A program made the translations under genes and the position numbers. A stretch of 7,356 bases of DNA from Giesbergeria sp. (GTDB lineage: Bacteria > Pseudomonadota > Gammaproteobacteria > Burkholderiales > Burkholderiaceae_C): assembly GCA_017998735.1 (NCBI GenBank), contig JAGOCN010000079.1, positions 1 through 7,356 of the forward strand, in the 5' to 3' direction. Shown in pieces: positions 1 to 4,813 of the stretch. Under the pieces are notes generated by a model, which saw nothing but the letters and a program-made list of their open reading frames with translations, was not told the origin of the DNA and made no database searches. Positions within the stretch are counted from its first letter, which is position 1; every line of letters begins with the position of its first letter.

Positions 1-45
1 CGCTGTGTGCACCAAGAGCACCAGCAGCAGCCGGGCGTGCAGGGA

Positions 46-1080
46 TTAAATTCGGTCGCAGGTGGACTGGCGCAGGGAGCCGGCGTGGTCGGCAAACCAG
101 GCGCGTGCATCGGCGCAGTCGCGCGCAATGCCGTTGGTCAATGCGTCCAGGCTGTCGTATTTGCGCTCGTCGTGCAGTTTGTGCAGCAGTTCCACGCGGA
201 TGATTTTACCGTAGGCCCCCTCGGCGCCCAGGTGGGCCGGCCAGGTCAGGCAATGGGTTTCCAGCAGCACGCGGCCACCGTTCACGTCGTTCGGGTCCAC
301 CGACGGGCGGATGCCCAGGTTGGCCACGCCCGGCAGCGGCGCCGTGTCCAGGCCATGCACCAGCACCGCGAAAATGCCGCTGGCGGCGGGCTTCCAGTGA
401 GCAAAGCGCAGGTTGAGCGTGCGAAAACCGTCGCCCGCCGCGCTGCTGCTGGCGCCCAGGGCGCGGCCCAGCTTGCGCCCGTGCACCACATGGCCCGAGA
501 TGGCATAGGGCCGGCCCATCAGCTGCGCCGCCGTGTCCATGCGGCCGGCGGCCAGCGCCTCGCGCACGGCGGTGCTGGAAACGCGCAGGCTGCCCACCAC
601 ATAGCTGTCCATGCGGCCGACCTCGAACCCGCTGGCGGGGGCCGATGCCTTGAGCAGCGCGCAGTCGCCGGCGCGCTGGCTGCCAAAGCGGAAGTCGTCG
701 CCCACCAGCACATAGCGCGCGCGCAGCCCGCGCACCAGCACCTCGTCGATGAACGCCTGCGCCGGCTGCGCGGCCAGGGCGGCATTGAACGGCAGCACCA
801 CGGTCTGCTGCACGCCGCAGCGCTTGAGCGCCACCAGCTTGTCGCGCAGGGTGCTGATGCGGGCGGGCGCCAGGTCCGGTTTGTGGTGCACGGCGGCAAA
901 AAAGTCGCGCGGGTGCGGCTCGAAAGTGAGCACGCAACTGGCCACGCCCCGCGCTGCCGCCTGCGCATTGAGCAGCGCCAGCATGGCTTCGTGGCCCCGG
1001 TGCACGCCGTCAAAGTTGCCAATCGTCAGCGCGCACGACGGGGCGACCGCCGGGTGCCGGAAGCCTCTAAAAATCTTCAT
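46..1080 (-). CDS. ribF: Bifunctional riboflavin kinase / FAD synthetase
   Basis: RibF phosphorylates riboflavin to FMN and then adenylylates FMN to FAD in the cytoplasm. The 344-residue product has the N-terminal nucleotidyltransferase domain: the TIGNFDGVHRGH motif at residues 19-30, GDDFRFG at 127-133 and SSTAVREAL at 168-176. The C-terminal riboflavin kinase domain follows, with ISGHVVHGRKLGR at 194-206, GVANLGIRPS at 251-260 and LETH at 273-276 with the likely catalytic Glu274. E. coli RibF is about 313 residues; the extra length is an insertion in the kinase domain plus a tail after residue 329. The usual GFPTAN kinase motif reads GFRTLN at 218-223, preceded by about nine extra residues. 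The ATG at 1080 was chosen because MKIFRG followed directly by the nucleotidyltransferase domain is typical; no clear ribosome binding site precedes it. In many betaproteobacteria ileS follows ribF, so it may start just beyond the left edge (inference). Confidence 0.96.
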   Translation of the reverse strand: MKIFRGFRHPAVAPSCALTIGNFDGVHRGHEAMLALLNAQAAARGVASCVLTFEPHPRDFFAAVHHKPDLAPARISTLRDKLVALKRCGVQQTVVLPFNAALAAQPAQAFIDEVLVRGLRARYVLVGDDFRFGSQRAGDCALLKASAPASGFEVGRMDSYVVGSLRVSSTAVREALAAGRMDTAAQLMGRPYAISGHVVHGRKLGRALGASSSAAGDGFRTLNLRFAHWKPAASGIFAVLVHGLDTAPLPGVANLGIRPSVDPNDVNGGRVLLETHCLTWPAHLGAEGAYGKIIRVELLHKLHDERKYDSLDALTNGIARDCADARAWFADHAGSLRQSTCDRI

Positions 1081-1153
1081 GGAGCGTTGCAGTTTTCATA
1101 GCACACAGTGGGCAGCCATGCAGTGCCGCACAGCGTTGGAAGCTTGATCAGCG

Positions 1154-1182
1154 TATATTGTGACGCAGCCGCCGCAGTGCAA
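1154..1182 (-). promoter_or_regulatory. Possible ribF promoter in the divergent spacer
   Basis: On the minus strand a TTGCAC box (1177-1182) stands 17 bp from AATATA (1154-1159), about 75 bp before the ribF start. The -35 box resembles the sigma-70 consensus; the -10 matches only half. Read on the plus strand the same island is TATATT, a five-of-six match to a -10 box that could serve the HNH gene, but no good plus-strand -35 lies at the right distance. This is a weak prediction in the only AT-rich patch of the 183-bp spacer. Confidence 0.3.
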
Positions 1183-1252
1183 GTGCCCAGCCCTTGGCGC
1201 GGCGTCCGCCGCAGCGGCGGCAACGGTTTTGCTGTACCCGCAAGGGGCTTGC

Positions 1253-1258
1253 AGGAGG
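1253..1258 (+). promoter_or_regulatory. Ribosome binding site of the HNH gene
   Basis: A perfect AGGAGG sits 5 nt before the GTG at 1264. It decides the start of the HNH gene: the reading frame is open upstream to an ATG at 1108, but the extra 52 codons have no such site and look like noncoding spacer. Confidence 0.8.
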
Positions 1259-1263
1259 CACAG

Positions 1264-1821
1264 GTGAAGGTCTTGAAACTCTCGTCCCAGGGCCTGCCCC
1301 AGTCGTGGATCACGCTGGAGCAGGCGGTCGTCCACAGCGCCGCGGGCGATGTGCGCTGGGTGGCGGGCAGCGAGGTGGCGGTGTTCCATGGCGGCAACAA
1401 TGCCATCACCGGCAAGCAGTCGGTGATTGCGGTCAACAGCATCATCGGCACGCGCGGCGCGCCGGGCATCAACCCCTTTGACCTCAAACCCGCGCTGCGC
1501 AACCCCAAGCTGTTTGCCCGCGACCGCCATGTCTGCGCCTATTGCGGCCGGCTGTTCAGCGAACACGACCTGACCCGCGAACACATCGTGCCGCAGGCCC
1601 AGCGCGGCCCCGACCACTGGATGAACGTGGTCACCGCCTGCCGCCCTTGCAACCACCGCAAGGCGGCGCGCACGCCCGAGCAGGCCAACATGCCACTGCT
1701 GTATGCCCCCTATGTGCCCAGCCTGTGGGAAGACTTCATCCTGCGCAACCGCCGCATCCTGGCCGACCAGATGGAGTTTTTGTCCGCGCACCTGCCGCGC
1801 TCGTCGCGGCTGCTCAACTGA
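1264..1821 (+). CDS. HNH endonuclease family protein
   Basis: The product is 185 residues with a compact HNH nuclease domain in its middle. Two CxxC pairs (C91/C94 in CAYCG and C126/C129 in CRPC) are likely to bind a structural zinc. The segment between them carries LTREHIVP (103-110, likely catalytic His107) and WMNVVTACRPCNHRK (119-133), supplying the Asn and second His of the HNH fold. The N-terminal 85 residues show no motif I can name; the C-terminal 50 (YAPYVPSLWEDFILRNRRIL and after) look helical. The start is the GTG behind a perfect AGGAGG. No methyltransferase, specificity subunit, toxin partner or phage gene lies beside it, so restriction or homing is not supported. From memory, similar stand-alone HNH proteins are common in Comamonadaceae chromosomes with no assigned role. 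The domain call is firm; substrate and function are unknown. Confidence 0.88.
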   Translation: MKVLKLSSQGLPQSWITLEQAVVHSAAGDVRWVAGSEVAVFHGGNNAITGKQSVIAVNSIIGTRGAPGINPFDLKPALRNPKLFARDRHVCAYCGRLFSEHDLTREHIVPQAQRGPDHWMNVVTACRPCNHRKAARTPEQANMPLLYAPYVPSLWEDFILRNRRILADQMEFLSAHLPRSSRLLN

Positions 1822-1950
1822 AGCAGAAAGCCGCGCTGGCCTGCTGGCCGGAGTGCAGTCAATGGACAGAGGGGCAGTGCTCCACAGGACTCAAAAGCTG
1901 GTGGGTCTCGCACCTTGGCCGGCGTTCAGTCTCGTGCAGAAAACCCATTG

Positions 1951-2010
1951 TTTTGCTATCAAAAAATGAGCTGCTGGCGCAAGTCCCACCTGCGCTGGAG
2001 GCCGTTTTTA
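1951..2010 (+). repeat. Structured dispersed repeat, intergenic copy
   Basis: The core (1969-2009) matches a second segment at 4350-4390 at 29 of 41 positions without gaps, including an identical AGCTG block and an identical CCTGCGCTGGAG block. It folds as an 8-bp stem (1974-1981 with 1991-1998, including G-T wobbles) around a 9-nt loop. T or A runs flank it on both sides. I recall closely similar sequences, with the blocks TTTTGATAGCTGCTGGCGC and GCGCTGGAGGCC, scattered through Comamonadaceae genomes; that is memory, not a search result. Confidence 0.7.
1974..2009 (+). terminator. Likely terminator of the HNH gene, formed by the repeat
   Basis: The repeat stem (1974-1981 / 1991-1998) is followed after six bases by five T residues at 2005-2009 on the plus strand, downstream of the HNH stop. 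On the minus strand the inner five pairs remain, and six T residues (complement of 1961-1966) follow a few bases after the stem, so it may also stop the methyltransferase transcript. The minus-strand stem is weaker because G-T wobbles become A-C mismatches. Confidence 0.45.
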
Positions 2011-2072
2011 TCAAAAAAACTGGTGTGTGCCGGGTAAAGTGCATGCGCTGTGTTCGGCCAACCCATAGACCC

Positions 2073-2097
2073 GCCAGTCAGCCAGTCAGCCAGATCA
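2073..2097. repeat. Short tandem repeat, unit GCCAGTCA
   Basis: GCCAGTCA occurs twice in direct succession (2073-2080 and 2081-2088), followed by the near copy GCCAGATCA (2089-2097). It lies 28 bp past the end of the TPR-methyltransferase gene and outside any gene. It looks like a simple slippage repeat. Confidence 0.8.
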
Positions 2098-2125
2098 CCC
2101 GGTCAGAAATCGCCCAAAACCAGCT

Positions 2126-3454
2126 TCAGACCGGCTTGTGCGCAAACACCAGAAAGCCGTGCACCGGCGCGTTGTTTTCCTGGCGCAGCACGGTGTCTTC
2201 CACGCTGACCGTGCCAAAACCGGCCGCCCGGCACAGCGCTTCGATGTGGCTGCGCTTGTGGGCATAGCGGCCGGCGGGCAGCAGCACCAGGTCGGGGCCG
2301 TCTTCGCTGGCGGTTTCGCAGGAAAACACCAGCTGGCCGCCGGGCACCAGGATGCGCAGCGCGTTCGGAATGGCTTCCTGCAGGTCGCCGGTGTAGATGA
2401 ACACGTCCAGCGCGGCAATCACCTGGTACAGCGATGCCGGTGTTTCTTCCAGTGCGTCCAGCAGGTTGGTGTGGTGAAAGCGGTCGTAGACGTTGTGCTT
2501 TGCCGCCTGCCCGATCATGCCGCGCGAGATGTCCACACCCACCAGCGCGCCGTCCAGGCGGCCCAGGCACACGCCCAGCAGGCCGGTGCCGCAGCCCAGG
2601 TCCAGCACATTGATCTTTTTGTCGGGGTACTCTGCCAGCAGCCGGTTGGCCACCTGCTTGGGCAGCTGGTATTTCAGGCCACGCACCATGTGCTGGTCGT
2701 ACACCTCGGCCATGCCGTCAAACAGGGCGCGGCTGATCTGCGATGGCTGGTGGGGGGGCGTGGCGCCGTGGGCCAGGGCGTTGTGGTAGGCATGCACGGC
2801 GTTGCCCGGGTCTTTTTCCAGCAGCGCCAGCGTATCGGTGCGCGCCTTGGCCGGCTGGCCCTGGGCAAACAGGGTCTGCACCCGGCCCTCGCGCGCCTCG
2901 GTGTCTGCCGGGTTTTGTTCCAGCAGCACCGACCAGATTTGCACGGCTTCAGCAAACTGCTCCAGCGCGGTCAGGTCGCGCGCCAGCAGGCGGCGCAGCT
3001 GCACGTCGCCCGGCACCAGTTGCAAGCCCCGGCGCAGGTGGCGCACCGCCATGTCGGTGTGGCCGGCGCGGTGGGCAATGTCGATGACACCGGCCAGCAC
3101 CTGCAGGTTGTCGGGCTCCAGAGCGGCCACTTTTTCTGCGGTTTCCACCGCCTGGGCAAACTGGTTTTGCCGTGCATGCAGCAGCGCCAGTTCCAGCAGG
3201 CCGGGGCCCCATTCGGGCGCCAGCGCCACGCTGTGCTGCAGTGCTTCAAAGGCCTTGGGAATATTCCCGGACTTTTCTGCCATTACCCCTGCCAGCAAAA
3301 AGATGCGCGGATCGTGCGGGTCGTTGCGCTGTGCCAGGTTCAGCGTGAGCGCAGCGCTTTTCAGGTCGCCCTTGGCGATGTGCGCGCGGGCCGTGTGCAG
3401 GTGCGTGAGGTTGGGGTCGGTGGCGTTGGGGGTGGCGTTGGAATTGGCGCTCAT
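2126..3454 (-). CDS. TPR-repeat protein with C-terminal class I SAM-dependent methyltransferase domain
   Basis: The 442-residue product has two parts. Residues 15-218 form six tetratricopeptide repeats in perfect register: the proline near the end of each unit falls at 46, 80, 114, 148, 182 and 216, exactly 34 apart. Residues 235-442 form a Rossmann methyltransferase: the SAM-binding motif VLDLGCGTG is at 283-291, the acidic end of the second strand is in VGVDIS at 305-310, LDVFIYTG is at 349-356 and the post-motif LVPGGQLVFS at 369-378. This matches the predicted methyltransferases with TPR repeats grouped as COG4976. The substrate is unknown; TPRs usually bind a protein partner, so a protein or assembly-bound substrate is plausible (inference). 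The ATG giving MSANSN was chosen; a TTG start 28 codons upstream would add an arginine-rich stretch unlike the family. No clear ribosome binding site is visible. The gene is 229 bp from its right neighbour and probably has its own promoter. Confidence 0.9.
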   Translation of the reverse strand: MSANSNATPNATDPNLTHLHTARAHIAKGDLKSAALTLNLAQRNDPHDPRIFLLAGVMAEKSGNIPKAFEALQHSVALAPEWGPGLLELALLHARQNQFAQAVETAEKVAALEPDNLQVLAGVIDIAHRAGHTDMAVRHLRRGLQLVPGDVQLRRLLARDLTALEQFAEAVQIWSVLLEQNPADTEAREGRVQTLFAQGQPAKARTDTLALLEKDPGNAVHAYHNALAHGATPPHQPSQISRALFDGMAEVYDQHMVRGLKYQLPKQVANRLLAEYPDKKINVLDLGCGTGLLGVCLGRLDGALVGVDISRGMIGQAAKHNVYDRFHHTNLLDALEETPASLYQVIAALDVFIYTGDLQEAIPNALRILVPGGQLVFSCETASEDGPDLVLLPAGRYAHKRSHIEALCRAAGFGTVSVEDTVLRQENNAPVHGFLVFAHKPV

Positions 3455-3585
3455 GGGGCAGTGCAGAAAGGGAAGGAAGCGGGCAGGGCGAACGTGGAGA
3501 GCGGGCGGATCGCACACCCGGCCCCCGTGCCTGCCCAAAAGAGTCGGATGGCGCGGCAGGACGGACGTGCGCGCCGGGTGGCTGC

Positions 3586-3591
3586 ATTATC
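3586..3591 (-). promoter_or_regulatory. Possible -10 box for the TPR-methyltransferase gene
   Basis: GATAAT on the minus strand matches the sigma-70 -10 consensus at five of six positions, about 130 bp before the ATG at 3454. The sequence 16 bp upstream (TTTTCG) is a poor -35. It is the only AT-rich patch in the 229-bp spacer between the dehydrogenase and methyltransferase genes. Confidence 0.3.
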
Positions 3592-3636
3592 CCGGATGGC
3601 CAGGGGCCGAAAACCTGCGCTGCCGTGCGGCCCTTG

Positions 3637-3663
3637 CTGCGCAGCCCCTTGCAGGCTGCGCAG
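3637..3663 (-). terminator. Strong hairpin downstream of the dehydrogenase genes
   Basis: A perfect 10-bp inverted repeat, CTGCGCAGCC (3637-3646) and GGCTGCGCAG (3654-3663), encloses a 7-nt loop and begins 20 bp past the small-subunit stop. No T-run follows on the minus strand, so it is not a textbook intrinsic terminator. It could stabilise the 3' end of the mRNA or assist Rho-dependent termination. Confidence 0.5.
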
Positions 3664-3668
3664 TGCGT

Positions 3669-3684
3669 GAACCCTTGAACCCTT
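3669..3684. repeat. Tandem duplication of GAACCCTT
   Basis: Two perfect 8-bp copies (3669-3676 and 3677-3684) lie end to end. The second reaches the last base of the small-subunit stop codon. Confidence 0.75.
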
Positions 3685-4799
3685 CAGGCAAACACGCCCG
3701 CAGTGTCCTGCATGCGCGCAGACACCTCGCCCAGGTGGTGCAGTGTGTCGCCGTAGGTCATTTCCAGCTGCGTGAGCTTTTTGAAGTAGTGGCTGGCGAT
3801 GTACTCGTCGGTCACGCCAATGCCGCCGTGCAGCTGCACCGACTGCTGGCCCACAAAGCGCATCGACTGGCCCAGCTGCACCTTGGCGCGCGCCATGGCC
3901 TGGCGGCGTTCGCCGTGCGGCGCGCCCAGCTTCAAACTGGCGTAGTAGCCCATGGAACGGGCCAGTTCCAGCTGCATCTTCACGTCCGCCATGCGGTGGC
4001 GCAGTGCCTGAAAGCTGGCAATCGGCACACCGAACTGCTTGCGCTGGTTCATGTAGTCGGCTGTCAGCAGCACCGCCTGGTCCATCACGCCCACCGCTTC
4101 GGCGCAGACACTGGCAATGCCGGTGTCCACCGCCAGCTCCAGCGCGGCCAGGCCGTCGGTGGTAATCAGCAGCGCCGGTGCGTTGTCCAGGTGCAGCTCG
4201 GCGGCGCGGCTGCCGTCCTGCGTGCCGTAACCCTGCGTGGCCACACCACTGGCGCTGCGCTCCACCAGAAACAGCGCCATTTGTCCGTCCAGCAGGGCAG
4301 GCACGATGAAGGCGTCGGCCTGGTCGCCCGCAGGCACTGCACTTTTGATAGCTGTCAGCGTATGCCCGGCCTGCGCTGGAGCCGCTTTTGCCTCGCAAAC
4401 GTCCAGGCGGTAGCGGGCCTTGCGTTCCTGCTGCGCCAGCACCACCAGGGCGTCGCCGCTGGCAATGCGCGGCAGCCAGGCGGCCTGCAGATCGGCAGGC
4501 GCGTACTGGCCCAGCACAGCTCCGGCAATGAAGGCCTGTGCCAGTGGCTCCACCACCATGCCCCGGCCCAGTTCCTCCATCACCACCATGGCGTCCACGG
4601 CGCCCTGGCCCAGGCCGCCGTGCTGCTCGGGCACGGTCAGGGCGGTCAGGCCCAGCTCGGCCAGTTCGTTCCAGGCGGCGCGGTCAAAGCCGCCGGCGTC
4701 CACGGTGCTGCGGCGGCGCTCAAAGCTGTAGCCTTTTTCCACCCAGCGGCGCACCGCCTCGCGCAGCTGCTGCTGGTCTTCGGAAAACTCGAAATCCAT
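3684..4799 (-). CDS. Acyl-CoA dehydrogenase small subunit (PimD-like)
   Basis: The 371-residue product has the acyl-CoA dehydrogenase fold: N-terminal helical domain (1-115), a reduced beta domain (116-205) and C-terminal helical domain (225-371) with QRKQFGVPIASFQALRHR (252-269) and the FAD-contact segment QLHGGIGVTDEY (322-333). It departs from catalytic homodimers in two ways. The middle FAD/substrate loop, usually like YSEPGAGSD, reads LAQQERKA (121-128). The usual C-terminal catalytic Glu is missing (TYGDTLHHLG, 348-357). Both traits, and the whole outline, resemble PimD, the small subunit of pimeloyl-CoA dehydrogenase, as I recall it. It would pair with the large subunit encoded just upstream to desaturate a dicarboxylic, alicyclic or other bulky acyl-CoA; the exact substrate cannot be read. 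AGGAG at 4807-4811 stands 7 nt before the ATG. Residues 137-153 are encoded by a copy of a dispersed repeat. Confidence 0.9.
   Translation of the reverse strand: MDFEFSEDQQQLREAVRRWVEKGYSFERRRSTVDAGGFDRAAWNELAELGLTALTVPEQHGGLGQGAVDAMVVMEELGRGMVVEPLAQAFIAGAVLGQYAPADLQAAWLPRIASGDALVVLAQQERKARYRLDVCEAKAAPAQAGHTLTAIKSAVPAGDQADAFIVPALLDGQMALFLVERSASGVATQGYGTQDGSRAAELHLDNAPALLITTDGLAALELAVDTGIASVCAEAVGVMDQAVLLTADYMNQRKQFGVPIASFQALRHRMADVKMQLELARSMGYYASLKLGAPHGERRQAMARAKVQLGQSMRFVGQQSVQLHGGIGVTDEYIASHYFKKLTQLEMTYGDTLHHLGEVSARMQDTAGVFA
4343..4390 (+). repeat. Structured dispersed repeat, copy inside the dehydrogenase small-subunit gene
   Basis: This copy carries TTTTGATAGCTG, then the stem arms 4355-4362 and 4372-4379 around a 9-nt loop, then a T-rich end. 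The right arm TGCGCTGG is identical to that of the intergenic copy; the left arm differs at four of eight positions, and every change keeps a Watson-Crick or G-T pair. It lies antisense to the gene and is read in frame as residues 137-153 (K138, AAPAQAG, HTLTAIKS). In codons 136-154, 10 of 19 end in A or T, against 7 of 47 in the codons just before and after. Confidence 0.65.
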
Positions 4800-4806
4800 G
4801 GTCTGT

Positions 4807-4811
4807 CTCCT
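4807..4811 (-). promoter_or_regulatory. Ribosome binding site of the small-subunit gene
   Basis: AGGAG on the minus strand, 7 nt before the ATG at 4799, fills the 14-bp gap between the large-subunit stop and the small-subunit start. Such spacing suggests one transcript with linked translation. Confidence 0.75.
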
Positions 4812-4813
4812 GT

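Larger units (their letters stand above)
1822..2125. other. Convergent noncoding spacer (304 bp)
   Basis: This spacer lies between the ends of the HNH gene (plus) and the TPR-methyltransferase gene (minus). It is visibly more AT-rich than the flanking genes, with several A and T runs at 1950-2020. It holds one copy of a structured repeat (1951-2010) and a short tandem repeat (2073-2097). A short GGCC-tgct-GGCC hairpin at 1838-1849 has no T-run. Small frames in the spacer lack ribosome binding sites and recognisable products, so I call no gene here. Confidence 0.7.

Noticed and set aside
7..1101. Long plus-strand frame of 364 codons opposite ribF
   Set aside because: It is antisense to a clear ribF, is rich in Gln, His, Ala and Arg, and has no recognisable domain. 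Such frames arise from high GC at third codon positions.
1081..1160. FMN riboswitch in the ribF leader
   Set aside because: The leader is short and shows none of the conserved RFN element blocks; ribF in this group is not usually controlled that way.
1096..1791. Minus-strand frame of 231 codons opposite the HNH gene
   Set aside because: The plus strand encodes an intact HNH motif with a perfect ribosome binding site; the minus frame shows no domain.
2073..2097. CRISPR-like array from the GCCAGTCA repeats
   Set aside because: The units are 8 bp, contiguous and without spacers, so it is a simple tandem repeat.
3455..3538. TTG start adding 28 residues to the TPR-methyltransferase
   Set aside because: The added residues are Arg/Pro/His-rich and unlike the family, and no ribosome binding site supports the TTG.
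2138..3670. Plus-strand frame of 510 codons opposite the TPR-methyltransferase gene
   Set aside because: It mirrors a gene with exact TPR periodicity and a SAM motif; its own translation is low-complexity and matches no family.
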